Positions 37,701-50,064 of a stretch of DNA of 64,000 nt are shown here, one piece after another. The DNA is from Acarospora socialis (taxonomy: Eukaryota; Ascomycota; Lecanoromycetes; Acarosporales; Acarosporaceae). Position numbers and translations under genes: made by a program. Within the stretch, counting starts at the first letter, position 1, and each line of letters starts with the position of its first letter. Location of the stretch: assembly GCA_025617375.2 (NCBI GenBank), contig JAMYGW020000008.1, forward strand, positions 682,001 through 746,000, in the 5' to 3' direction. Below the pieces are notes generated by a model, which saw only the letters and a program-made list of their open reading frames with translations, was not told the origin of the DNA and did not search any database.

Positions 37701-39970
37701 CTGATACCGGGTCACCTGAGCGCGGAATCAAGTCGATGAAACGCTCCCCAACACCTCGATCTCACGGACATGATGAGCTGCAGTCACCTCCAGCCCTAGG
37801 CCGAAGCATTACACCTACTTTGCAACAACATGCATCTCCCCCAGATAACGGTATTCTCTCTACGGACGACTTCATCGCGAGACTTTCCTGGCCCGCAGTG
37901 GACGAGGAAAATCACTCCGTAGACCTCGACAGAGTCAAGAGTCGAAATACTGACCGTCGTACCTCGACTCATAGCAATAGCTCTGCGAGAGTGAAGGACG
38001 GTGAGATTAGATCCACAAGTGGCCAAAGCATACGATCGGGTGCTAGCATCAACCGTTTCAAGACACCCGATAGAGACCAGATTGTTCGGCCTGCGAGCGG
38101 CGTCAGTAATAGATCTGCCTCAGGCACTCCACCATTGCGCCGAGTCGACCGAAGGCTTAGCGGGGATTTAAGAGCCGCAAACAAACGAAGCGAAGCTAAG
38201 TTTCTCGCTAAGCAGCCTGACCTTGGCTTCGACGTGGACCCGCATATTCCGTCCTCATCAACGTACGATCCCATCAAAGACAAAGGCAAAGGCCGAGTCA
38301 GAGGAATGACCGATGTCTATGTAAGTTATATGTCCTTTCAAGTCTTAGTCACTTAAACAATTGCTCGGGTGCGTGACTGACTTGGTGATCGCTTGCAGGA
38401 GGGATGGGGTGATGTACCAGGGTCACCGCTTTCGCCGACGCGACCGCCCAGCATTCGGCGACGTCAGAGCATACAAATCATCGATCTCGAAACGAAACTA
38501 GATCAACTCGCTTCAGAGAATCGACTACTTCAGGATGCAAAATCAAAAGCCGAGAGAGGGATCCAAGAGTTAGAGTATGCGCACAATCGCAATGAGAACG
38601 CGGCAAAAGAAGCTTTGGAAACTCGCGATCTTCACCTACGCGGAAAGGACTCCGAAATCCTCAAGTTGCGCGAGACTCTAGAATGGGTACAGAAGGAGGT
38701 GGTCAGACTTACAGAAGTCAATGAAAGTCTTACCGCGACAAATCTTAGCCTCTCGTCAAACCAGGACCATCGCTACAGTCAATTGCAGCTCGAACACGAG
38801 ACAACCAAGCAGCAATGGCAACAATCAGCAAGAGAGTTAGAGGAAATGCGGCAACAGCATGTTCATCTGTCCACGGGCATGGAAGATATCGTGCAGCACG
38901 AGATCAGCATCGCTCTTGAGGACAAGAATGCTGAAGTGAGAAGGTTACGCGACGAATTGGAAGCGGCCAAAGATCAAATACGGGCGCTTCAGCAACAGAT
39001 CCTTGCATCAAAGCCAAGTGATGATCTACTCATCACACGTGACGAAGACTACTTCGACAGTCAATGCCAGCAGCTTTGTCAGCATGTACAGCAATGGGTG
39101 ATGAGGTTCTCGAAGTTCTCCGACTCGAAGGCTTGTCGCCTCACGAGTGAGGTCACCGACGAGAAGATCACGGACCGTTTCGATAATGCCATTCTAGATG
39201 GATCTGATGTGGATAATTACCTAGCCGACCGCAAGAGGAGAAGAGATGTCTTCATGTCTGTGGTCATGACAATGGTCTGGGAGTTCATCTTCACCAGATA
39301 TCTGTTTGGTATGGATCGCGAACAACGTCAGAAGCTCAAGTCGTTGGAGAAGTTGTTGGGCGAAGTTGGCCCGATAAAGGCGGTCCATCGGTGGCGAGCT
39401 ACCACACTGATGCTCCTTTCCAGGAGACAAGCCTTCCAAGTGCAACGGGCTCAGGATACCGAGGCGGTGGTGCAGGAAATTTTTCAAACGCTTTCGACGT
39501 TTTTGCCGCCTCCGTCTCAATACGTCAAGCAAGCGAAAGTGTCATTGAGGCTGGTGATGAAGTGTGCGGTGGACTTATCGATCGAAATGCGGACACAGCG
39601 GGCAGAGTATATTATGCTTCCCCCTCTTCAGCCTGAATACGACACAAACGGCGATTTGGTTCGAAAAGTCTACTTCAATGCGGCAGTGATGAATGAGCGC
39701 AGTGGTAACACCAGCTCCAACGAGGAGCTCGAGGCCCAGCATGCCGTGGTGAGGATAGTCCTCTTTCCTTTGGTGGTGAAGAAGGGGGATGACGCTGGGG
39801 TGGGGAATGAAGAGATTGTGGTTTGCCCGGCGCAGGTGCTCGTGGCCAAGACTGGCAAGGAGAAGAAGGTCGTTCGGGTGCTGAGCGGGGATAGGATGTC
39901 TGTAGATCAGGCCACCAAGTCGGTTTTGAGCTTCGCTCCATCGAGCATGGATATGGGCAACATGATATGA
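19777..39970 (+). CDS. Giant 6,682-residue repetitive protein, leashin (LAH)-like / 'involucrin repeat' protein
   Basis: Three exons, 19777-26298, 26366-38320 and 38399-39970, join in phase 0 to one frame; the middle exon is 11,955 bases without a stop. Residues 1-~190 are Ser/Arg-rich; a compact conserved-looking block KLIDFLKDPDGVAEFEEYTE...CKHCF lies near residue 570. Residues ~1221-1315 are a charged helix of three 31-33 residue repeats. The middle is disordered, acidic and punctuated by a dozen or more Lys-rich cassettes of the KKGKKGKK kind, with a PGAFPTE/PLPPDE repeat array at ~3200-3865. Exon 3 encodes a long coiled coil (~6182-6365) and a globular C-terminal domain with VMTMVWEFIFTRYLFGMDREQ. 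Size and layout match the Pezizomycotina tether LAH, which links Woronin bodies to the septum or cell cortex; annotation pipelines often name such genes 'involucrin repeat'. The gene model is firm, the LAH assignment is inference. Confidence 0.8.
23437..23721 (+). repeat. Three 93-99 bp repeats encoding charged helix, in giant gene
   Basis: In-frame tandem units of 31, 31 and 33 residues begin RRRQEEEDESN, RRLKEEDDEAN and RRLKDEEDAEQ and mostly end REKQR or RDKQR. The coded product is a very charged single alpha-helix or coiled coil. Confidence 0.85.
29380..31440 (+). repeat. PGAFPTE / PLPPDE repeat array in giant gene
   Basis: About 15 degenerate units of roughly 40-65 residues, each containing a PGAFPTE-like box followed by a VPLPPDED-like box and a variable acidic spacer. 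Early units read KPLDETPGAFPTEE; later ones ATPAVELPGAFPAEQ. Divergence between units argues for old duplications held in frame. Confidence 0.85.
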
Positions 39971-40628
39971 GGCGTGGTCTATTGGATATGGTTTTGATCG
40001 TACGGAAGAGGGCGGCGTTGGTCGGATCTAGCCATGATCTTTATGTCTTTGCACCTATGGAGTATTCTGTTTTGGTCTTTTAGCATGAAAGCGACAGCGG
40101 ATACACCTAGTTATGATTTGAATCTCTTTCCGAATCTTTTAAATTATCTATACCATTCCAGACGTGAAGTCCTTTGTAGTGAGATCCCGGATCATCTATG
40201 GTTCCAGGTCATGAATGAATTCACTTACGTCCTAGAACTCAGGTATACACTGAAGGTGCGTTCGCAGCGAACTGATTGTTACCCAGCGAAGGTAAGATGC
40301 AGCCGATTGCATATCTCTGTCAGGAACCCCACCCACCATGCATAGGATGCATAAGTACATTGCCATAAAGAAAAGAAAATTCTCCGCATCGCCTTACAAT
40401 TGCTCGTCATAATGAGGATGGTGTATGCACGCAATCGAACAACCCAAGAGATGCTGTTGTTTTCGGCCTTGACTATCTTAGGTGTTAAGTTGCATTCTAA
40501 TTAACCCGTCATATCTGGAGCCCTGCCCGCCAAGCAATTCACATCTCTTCCGCAACCTCGCTACACCATAGAACCAACAGCTTCATAACGAACTTACTGC
40601 TGGAACCCCATTGGAGTGACAATCAGCC
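39971..40628. other. Intergenic between giant gene and Mg transporter
   Basis: Holds the 3' end of the giant gene and the promoter of the CorA gene, which reads in the same direction. No further gene seen. Confidence 0.45.
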
Positions 40629-43498
40629 ATGGCAGCTCCACGTCCGGGAAATGATCAGATAACGCACCAGGAAGCCAATTCATCGACCAGTCAGTCTGGA
40701 TCACAGCAGCCAATTGAAGCTCAAAATGCCAGCACCGCAGCACCTACAGACCAGGGCGAGCAGCCAGCAGCCTCCCGTCGAAAGCGCACCCATCGTGGCG
40801 GAAAGAAAAAGCGCAATCGACGACAATCATTCGCTGCACCCTCAGATACTACTACTGTTGCTGACCCGGCGAGGTCAAATCATGACCTGCTGGATGTGCC
40901 GAGTTCCTCCACTGCGCGACCACCTTTCTACAGACTTGGGCAGTCTGGAGGGAGGAATTTGAGCAGTACGAGTCTAGATAGCCAGGCGTTGCTAGATCAT
41001 CGGTATGGCTACTGCACCTGCGATCTCAATCGTGGCTGTGAAGAGTTTTGCTGATACTAGGACTCTCAAAGTGATCATCGGCCAATGCGTGCTCGTCGAG
41101 AAAGTAGAAACACTCCAAATACTTTCGGTAGTCGCCCTGGCCCATCAACGCACGACAGCAATACCACACCACGTCCGACATACACAAACCCCTTCGTCTC
41201 CAATGAGAGCGCACGTCGCCGGCCACGAGTATACAGAACCCATCGGTCATCTGGTGGCGAAAGTGAGGAGGACGATGAGGTTCCCGATGACCGCACGCCG
41301 TTGATGTCGTCGGGCTACGGCGGGCTTGGAGCTCAAGGCAGAGGTAATCGCCCGGACACACAAGGGCGTAGGCCTTCGACGGCTACGTCGAGGTCGAGTC
41401 AACATCGGAGACAAGGACCGATACGGGAACACTCTCATTCAGGAGACCCACAGCAAGACTACGATGTCAATAATCCTCCGTCGGTGCCTAATAGTCCTCA
41501 GCTTGGCCCGGAGATGGGCTATGATGATGTACTCGTCACTGGGTCATTCGGTCCGTCGAGGTCCTTGGAAGATAGACGAGCAACCGCTCCTGTACTTAGT
41601 GACCACATCGTCAACATTGATCATGCCCCGGGCGCAGATCAAACCTATGGCAACTCATCTCCGCCCACACCACGGATGCTGCCTGGCGATCAAAGAAGGA
41701 GAACGGTGGCGCTCCAAGCCCAAGAAGACGTTTGCTTTCCCATCGAGGGAATGTCAGAAATGGCAGAGGATGACTACATGCATCAGGATCAAGGCAGTGT
41801 TCGGGGGGGTACACGAAGAAGAAGAAGCATGAGATGGCCAGACCTGTCCGTACTGGAAGAATGGAGCCGCGAAGAGAAGGAGGTGAGAAGTGAAGGCATT
41901 CGGGCAAAGAAAATCAGTGAGCCTGTATTGGTAGGTGGTCGACTACGCCCGCAGAAGAATGGCTGGCATCGAACCGAGGAGGACGCACCATACCGCTTCA
42001 CATATTTCAACGAGGAGTTTCAGAGCACGATTCACAGCCAGACAATCTCTGAATTACTTCAACCGGGTCAGGATTTTAAGGAATTGTTTATCCCGGATCC
42101 CCCCGAGTTGAGTGATTATTCGTCCGATGAGGATGATGACCAGGAAACGGTGGATGAGCGGCAGGAACTAAGCCCAAGTGGCGGTTCCAAAGCTGGAACT
42201 CGACATTCCTCAATCATCGGAGATGCAAAGCCCCATACACGAGAGCCAACAGGCGATGCCAACGAAATTGCACAATCTCAGCAACCGAAAGAGAGACCTA
42301 AGCGTTATGGACCGCGCCCAACCTTTTGGCTAGATGTACTATCCCCGACCGACACGGAGATGAGAGTCATATCCAAAACTTTTGGGATTCACCCTTTGAC
42401 CGCTGAAGACATTATGGTACAAGAGGCTCGAGAGAAAGTAGAGCTTTTCCGAAACTATTATTTCGTCAACTACCGGACATTCGAGCAAGACATGAACAGT
42501 GAAGACTACCTCGAACCGGTCAATATGTACGTTGTTGTATTTCGAGAAGGCGTCATAAGCTTCCATTTCTCAATGACACCACATCCGGCCAACGTCCGCC
42601 GCCGGATCCGTCAACTGAAAGACTATTTAATTCTCAGCTCCGATTGGATCTCGTACGCCATCATAGACGACATCACCGACGTCTTCGCCCCCCTCATCCA
42701 ATCCATCGAAGAAGAAGTGGATGACATCGATGCCGCCATCCTACAGCTTCACGACGCTGACAACGTCGACACCAGCAAAGAAAAGTCAAAGTCAAAAGAC
42801 AACGAGAAGAAGTCTGAGTCGAATGACAACGGTGCCGGAGAGTCCGGCGGCGACATGCTCCGGCGCGTCGGCGAAGCCAGGAAGAAAGTTATGGGCCTCT
42901 ACCGGCTTCTCGGCAACAAAGCCGACGTGATCAAGGGCTTCGCCAAGCGCTGCAACCAGCAATGGGAAGTCGCCCCCCGGAGCGAGATTGGTCTTTACCT
43001 TGGCGACATCCAGGACCATATCTTGACCATGACGAGTAATCTCAGCCACTACGAAACGTACGTTTCCTGTCCCTTTCCCATTTTCCTCCCCTCCCACTTT
43101 CTCAATCCGCTATCGCCAGCTTGCTAACGTAGTCATGACGGTGCATGTAGGCTCCTTTCCCGCGCCCACTCCAATTACCTAGCCCAAATCAATATCCGCA
43201 TGAACGAGCGGCAGGAACAGACTGCCGACGTCCTGGGCAAACTGACGGTTCTAGGCACGATTGTTTTGCCGATGAACATCATTACGGGCATGTGGGGTAT
43301 GAACGTCGAAGTGCCGGGTCAGAAGGTCGACAACTCGATCTGGTTCTGGTCGAGTAAGTTGATCTTTCTCCTCTCGTAGCTGCCGGTTAGTGGTGAGACG
43401 GGATGACTGACGCATCTGAGTAAACAGTCAGTGCGGGATTACTCGTCTTCGGGATATCGTGCTTTTTCATCGCGAAGAGGGTCTATGGGATTGTGTGA
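40629..43498 (+). CDS. CorA/Mnr2-type magnesium transporter
   Basis: Divalent-cation channel of the CorA-MIT superfamily, closest in layout to fungal Mnr2/Alr proteins that move Mg2+ across the vacuolar or plasma membrane. Four exons, 40629-41002, 41072-43057, 43151-43353 and 43428-43498, give 877 residues. The first ~400 residues are a disordered Ser/Arg/Pro-rich cytosolic tail. The CorA core starts near FWLDVLSPTDTEMRVISKTF and continues HPLTAEDIMVQEAREKVELF, followed by the long stalk helix. The end carries TM1 (LGTIVLPMNIITG), the diagnostic GMN in GMWGMNVEVPGQ (~residue 835), and TM2 (SAGLLVFGISCFFIAKRVYG). A Lys/Ser/Asp-rich insert interrupts the helical domain near KEKSKSKDNEKKSES. Confidence 0.94.
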
Positions 43499-44445
43499 GT
43501 AGGGAAGTAGGATACCAGATCTGTGGCTGATGCAGGGGGAGAAGAGAGAAATGGAGGAATAGTGAATCGGTCGGGCAGCTGCAATTTGTCTATCATACTG
43601 TACTTTAGGTTTTGTACAAACTTTGTGTCTGCATCTACTAAGGTAGTCCGCAATAGAGACAGAACTCGAAGGTTACTGTAACTGTATACATTGTAAAGGG
43701 CCAAAACCCTGCACGCTAAGGTAGGCTCGGGTACTTTAGACCGCTAAGGACAACTACTGCGGCTCCTTTCCATAGACGGAATCGTCTACCTACCTAGTTG
43801 GGTAATGTACACGTCGAGCTTCGTCCAAAAGAGAAGCACATGCCGACTGTACCTTGATCTAGAACAGGAGCTCACGAATTTTACTGTCGGTTGAAGATGG
43901 GGAGTGGGAAGCTTCAGCCAGCCAAAGCACCCCTAGATGGTTAAACTACCGATGATGCAGCAGCTCAGTCAGCCACATATTCAATTGCAGGAATAGCTTC
44001 AATGTTTCGGGCCATAGCTCACGGGTCTACCGCATTTGGTCCTGAACTATCCACAGACCTCAGCTGTAACGGTCCCATTGGCTTGCATTTTTGATATATC
44101 GCTTTATGTTGCTATTGGCATGATTTTTGGGAGCAGCCACTTGTGCACTGTGGCTTGCATCGCGAGAAGATCCGATTCAGCTTTGAACATGCGTGCCCTT
44201 TTTGTACAAGCGGTGGCTCCTGCTATGGAGAGCTGAGAAGAGGGGTCCTTCGCAGCCTGTCATGCTCTCGTCTTTTTCCCCGCTGGTAGGTGTGCGGAAA
44301 AATGCAGCGCTAGAGACGTCCTTTTGGCCTCAGTGAATATATAACTGCCTGAAGCCCTCTGTTCTTTGACAGTCATTGCTTCGCATCTGGATTCTACTCC
44401 TCACACTGCATTCATATCCACGCTTTGAGAAAAGATATAGACACC
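43499..44445. other. Intergenic, promoter region of the Ppo-type gene
   Basis: No gene seen. The distal half is the 3' end of the Mg transporter gene; the proximal part includes the TATA box at 44338. Confidence 0.45.
44338..44344 (+). promoter_or_regulatory. TATA box of the Ppo-type gene
   Basis: A tatataa lies 108 bases before the ATG at 44446, a usual spacing for a fungal TATA-driven gene. Confidence 0.55.
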
Positions 44446-47400
44446 ATGTCTTTTTTCAATTCGTTCGTTGACCGGGCTATGAATAGACTGGTTGCCAAAG
44501 CGATCGACCAATTGGACGTTAAAAACGAGTATAAAGATCTCGGACTGAAGGGAAAACTCCTGTCTTATGTCGAAAAACAACCCGTCATTGCCGCACTGCT
44601 CGAATCATCATTGGGTACCAACCGGGTAAAATTGTACGAGGCCGTTACCGAGAATGCTGATGATACGGTATGTGCTGTTTATCTGCCAGGTGTGAGATAT
44701 CAGAGCTGACAGGCGTGTCTATCCAGAGAAACAACCTCAGAAACTCCCACTAAAGCTACCTCTTGACGATCCCCTTAGCCGACTTGCGTCAGGCTTCGCG
44801 GTTCATACTCTTTACAGTGCAATGCTTCATCCTCCCCAGACATATCTGGGAAACAAGTTCCAATACCGATCTGCGGATGGCTCTGACAACGTACGCCTGA
44901 TCTTCGCGGCGCACATATGGTAGAGTCACTGACCCGTCGATACCAGAATATGCTCTTCCCTCAATTGGGAAAAGCTGGCATGCCCTATGCCAAGAGCGTT
45001 CCGAACTTGCGCGCTGTTCATGGCTCGCAGCCGGATCCGGGAGACTTATTTGACCGTATGGGTACCGTACTCATCGCTTGGGTAATTACTTATGTCTGTA
45101 GTTCTCCTAGCTCGTGATGAGACCGACGAGGAGGATATCAGAGACAGTAATCTCGGAATATCAAGCATGCTACTTTATCATGCTACAGTCATCATCCATG
45201 GTAAGTCAAGGCCCTGAGAATCTGTCTCCTCTGTCGCGTGAAGTGGATTTTGAATCTCGCAGACATATTCCGGACAAATGTGGGAGACAAGAATATCTCT
45301 GATACGTCATCCTATCTCGATCTCTCTCCATTATATGGAAAAGACGCCGAGAATCAAAGGGCAGTTCGTTCCTTCAAGCGTGGTTTGTTGAAACCGGATT
45401 CATTCGCCGAAGAGCGTCTTCTCAATCAACCCGTCGGGGTATGCATCTACCTCGTCATGTACAATCGCTTCCATAACTACGTGGCCCAGCAGCTCCTAGA
45501 GATTAACGAGAATGACAAATTCTTCAAACCGCCCCCGGAACGGCCAGCATCGTGGAGACCCAACGCTAATTGGCAACCGCCTAAACATTGGCCACCGGTT
45601 GTAACGAAACCTGCACAATGGGAAGAACTTGACCCAGCGAAGTGGTGGCCCTCTTATCGACAGAGTCTCACCGAAGCGGCAGAAAGCAATGAGGCGGCGA
45701 TGGAAGAGATGTGGGAGTTGTGGAAGACTGCTGCAGAAGAGAAGCTGGACGAAGACCTCTTTCAAACCGCCAGACTGTACGTGGCCTCCGCACTCTTGGA
45801 GGATTGCATAATGGTGACTCCCCGTCGTTGTAGTTACTAACTCTGTTTCCATGCCATGCAGGATCACTTGTGGGATGTATATCAATATATCTATCCACGA
45901 CTATCTTCGCGTCTTAACCAGAGTTCATTTGGAAGACACTCCTTGGACACTCGATCCACGCAAGGAGATTCCTATCCCCGGAATTGACCGAAGAGGTATT
46001 CAGAGGGGTCAAGGCAATCAGGTATCGGTTGAGTTCAATGTCCTATACCGATTTCACAGTCCACTTTCTCGACGAGACATGAAGTGGACCAGCGACTTCC
46101 TCAAGCAACTCTTACAAGGCTTTGTGAAACCGAAGGACGAGAGCTCTAGCCAGGGTGGCCATTCACTCACTCAGGAACAGCTTGATTCCTTCGACATCCC
46201 GATACCCGTCATGTCCGACGCTCTAAAAAAAATGTATGAGATGCTTCCCACCGTTAACGACAAGGTCGTTGCACCGGCTATACCCATAGGCCTGGTGCCA
46301 ATACTCGAGGGTGACCAGAAAGGATCCTACAAATATAAGCGAGACCCCAAGACGCAAAAGTTCAATGACATTGAATTGGTTAAGGAGATGGTTAAAGTTA
46401 TGGAGGATCCTACTTGTGAGACGTTCTTTCCAAACTTGTTTCCCCAACAGTAATGCGGCTTCTGCTCTTTCGCCTACTGACGTACGACAGGTGAGTTTGG
46501 TGCAAAGAACACAGCGAGGCTATTCAGGTCCATTGAGATCTTGGGAATCTTGCAAGCCAGGAAATGGTGGGTCAGAATCTTATTCCTGTGTGGATTCTCG
46601 AAACATATTCTTATTCGCATTTCCACTTGCAATAGGGAGCTGGCGAGCCTCAACGAGTTTCGCAAGTTCTTCGGGCTCCGCGAGCACAAGGAGTTCGAAG
46701 ACATCAACCAGGATCCAGATATAGCCAGGAAACTCAGAAACCTATACCGTCACCCGGATCAGGTTGAGCTCTATCCCGGACTAGTCTGCGAAGGCGACGG
46801 ACGTTGCCTTGATCCAGGGACTGAAGGTCCGAAAGGTGGCACAGCCCTATGGAGTGCTGTATTGTCCGATGCAGTAACACTCGTGCGCAGTGACAGATTC
46901 TATACAACTGTTAGTTGACCTGGAGAGCTATATTTGTCGCATCGCTAACGAAGATTTCAGGATTGGAACGTTGGTTCTCTTACAGGCTGGGGAATGCGCG
47001 AAGTTAGCTCTGTACCAGAAGTCATGAAGGGCTCCGTGATGCATCGCCTCTTCCAGCGCGCCTTCCCGGGATTCTTTAAGTACAACTCGCTTCACCTCTG
47101 GCAGCCATTCCATATTCCGGCAATGAATTACGTGCTTGCTAAAAGGCAAGGCAAGCTAGCTGACTTAGAGGACTTGTCCGAGATGGGTGTTAAAGAAACG
47201 ACAATCAAGCAAGTTGACGAATTTGTCGCGTCGATGAAAGGGGACTTGACGAAACTGAAAGCCTTTAAGTCTAAGCCTCTTAGGGAGCTTGAAGCCAAGC
47301 CTATGCTAGGATATACCAAAACCGAGATCAAGCAGATCCAAGACATATTCGAGCGTGGCAAGCCAGAGATCCCTGACTTTGGTGCCATACAGCTGGCATT

Positions 47401-49297
47401 CAAGCCCTGGAAGCGTCTCATCAAAATGCCAGATAAAAGATTCGGGACACCGAAGGCTAAAACTATTTATGTCACTAATTATTCGACTATAGTGAACGAA
47501 ATTCTAGCCAAGCGATCCATCTATAAGAATCCAGGCTTTCTCGACTACCAAGTAATCCCTGGAGGACCTCTTCGTGCTATCCTGACGGGCAAGTTCAAGG
47601 ACAAGGAGGTCGAGGGGTTGGAGAAAAAGGTCGAGGGGTTAGTTTCCATGCTTCGATCTATGGTTACGCCAAAAAAGGAGCAGGTCTTTATGGATTATTT
47701 CACCCAGAAGGCCCAGGACTACCTGTCTAGCCCCAACGACTACCCGTCAAGCCGCAAAAGAGATTACCAGAAGCTGATGTCAGATGTAGACGGGAAGAAA
47801 AAGGCAGTGCAAGTCTGGCAGATTGATATCGTTAGCGAGTACGTACCTCTGCGGACTACCCTGGGAGGCTTGACCTTGACTACTCTACTAATGCTGCGCA
47901 TAGCTACGCTATCCCCATTGTCGCCCAATTCATAGCTGACTTCCTCGGATTCTGGGATGATCCCGAAATCAAACTGGGGACAGAGGACGCCAGAGCTGTT
48001 TACGAGCACCTCAGCAATTGTCAGGATTACTTGACGTATGACTCTGACGAGACAACAGTTGCCTCCCGGCGCATTGCTTTCGAGAAGTCAATCGGTTGGC
48101 TGAACGAGAGGGCTAAGTACGGAGTTAACAATATGGAAGATAACGGGGCGAAACGAGGTGCAAACGGGCCCAAGAACGTTGTCTCGGAGCCGGTCTCGAA
48201 GCTGAGGCAATTTGGTACTCAAATGGCCAAAGAGCTACTCAAGGGAGTTCCAGGTGGAAAAACTCCCACAACGGTGGAGGAAGCAGCGGCAATCCGGCTA
48301 TCAATCGCTCTTGATGCCGTGCACAAAAGCATACTCACGGTCAGTGATCCAGCCGCTTACTGCAGGACATATGCTAAAGCAATCCAGTTCACCGAGGTTC
48401 TTAATTATCTTCTCCACAAGAAGGTTGAAAATACGTACCTTTGGGAAAACATTCAAAGCCTCGCTTTCGACACGTCAAAGCCCGGAGATTCAGACAGGAG
48501 GCTCAGTCGTTATGTTCTCGAGGCTCAGCGTCTGGCAGTCCACGTGCCGCTCGTGCGCCAGATACCGAACGATGGGACAGTCAATGATGTTCAGATCCCA
48601 ATAGACAATAAAAACCCCCCAACGACCAGACAGTTTGAACCTGGTGACATGCTACTACTGCAGGTGGTGGGTTTTCCTGTTTCTCGAAACCACCCTCAAG
48701 CGATCCCCATTCGTTTTCAGCGCAAACTTTCCGTTAATCCTCAAATAGGATAAAGCACAGCAGGACCCGGAGCTCTTCCCCAACCCGACCGCATTCGACC
48801 TACAGCGTAAAAAAGATACGGATGACTCGGGCGAATATATCATCTACGGCCGCAAGAAAGATTCCCCCTTTACGGCCAAACACCTCACTATCATCGCCAT
48901 CACCGCCCTGATCAAGCAAGTGGCCAGACTAAAGAATCTCCGGCGCGCCCACAACACCGAAGGCCGCCTCAACACGGCCAAGACTCCGGATGGTGTGCGG
49001 AGATACCTGACGCAGGAGTTTGACCAGCTGGTGCCGTTTCCTACGAGTAAGTCTTCCATCCTTACCAGACCTAGCCTCTTTCCGTTCACATTGTATGCCT
49101 TTCCTCGTGCTGGGTCTTGTAAAGACTACTAGGCATTATACTGATGAATACCTCTTCTAGCGTGGCAACTCCGCTTCGATGGCGAGGGCCAGGGCGTCTG
49201 GGAGGGAGGCGATAATTCCGAGGTCGAGCACGGCATGGAGCAGATCTATCAGGATGGCGCACTAAGCGCTGACGGCGGCTATTTCAATAGCTCCTGA
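44446..49297 (+). CDS. Ppo-type fatty-acid dioxygenase with degenerate P450 domain
   Basis: Psi-factor producing oxygenase/linoleate diol synthase family: a heme dioxygenase that oxidises oleic or linoleic acid, fused to a P450 that rearranges the hydroperoxide. Twelve exons (44446-44667, 44729-44890, 44947-45055, 45102-45200, 45263-45776, 45862-46415, 46491-46566, 46636-46909, 46961-47838, 47904-48663, 48749-49046, 49161-49297) all keep frame and give 1,360 residues, longer than the usual ~1,100. The distal His is in VIIHDIF (His197); TSSYLDLSPLYG follows; the catalytic Tyr431 and proximal His434 are in LYRFH (family usually YRWH). A Trp/Pro-rich insert (KHWPPVV, KWWPSY) lies at ~295-330. 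In the P450 half an ExxR-like EAQR remains, but the heme-binding loop near 1245-1255 reads YGRKKDS with no Cys, so isomerase activity is unlikely, as described for PpoC-like 10R-dioxygenases. Confidence 0.9.
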
Positions 49298-50064
49298 GTC
49301 GATGCTATGCTCCTGGCACGAGTTCTGATAACGTGGTCATGCTTATGACAATGTAAAGGCCTCCATATACTCTTAAAGAATAACAGCATTGAGCGAGCAT
49401 CTGTGACGCAATATCCACCATTTCCTCGCGTTGTATCGTCAAATTTACCGCACGTCTCGTTAATGAGCAAACCTCTCACCATTGATCACCTGCAAAATGT
49501 GGTTTCAAAATCTTAGTTCAACCGCACTGGCAGAGCTCTATCAACTGAGCAGAAGGTTCCTTATCCTAAGTTGTGCAAATCCCGCACGCAAGAGCCATCC
49601 AGCTGTCTTGTCTCCAACCTCCCCTCACTCATTATTCTTTACGCATAACTTCAACCACACCAACCGCAGAGAGCACTAGAGTTGCACAATTCTCCCTTGC
49701 CCGTCTCTCCCCGCCTTGGGCTACTATGTATCTATCTAGATGGAGTGGCGGAGGATGAGCCGAGAATGGCAACGGCCGAAGTCAAGTATAGTCCAAGGTC
49801 AAACTTGAACGCCGCTGTGGTTCATCACCAAGCCAATGTATGTGAAGTATGGAGTCCTCCTCAACCCTACCCACATTTCTGCCCGACACGAATAACAGAC
49901 TGTTACAGAGACCTCCACATGAAGAGAATGCTTGTCCTTGAGATAACACTATGACGATGTTCTCGCCCCTAGGCCGTTCTCGCAGGGCCCGGCCGGCACT
50001 AAACATCAAGGTTTCCCTGAGGTTCTATTTTGATCATCGTACTTGAAAGCTTGAGTCCACTTGT
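49298..50064. other. Convergent 3' intergenic region
   Basis: No gene supported. It includes one copy (49778-49800) of a 23-bp direct repeat whose partner is at 55308. Confidence 0.4.
49778..49800 (+). repeat. 23-bp direct repeat, left copy
   Basis: gaagtcaagtatagtcc followed by A and AGGTC; matches 55308-55330 at 22 of 23 positions in the same orientation. The pair brackets the DUF4419 and HET genes. Confidence 0.6.

Noticed and set aside
49680-49954. Short plus-strand frame after the Ppo gene
   Set aside because: Non-ATG opening and no features; lies in a convergent 3' region.
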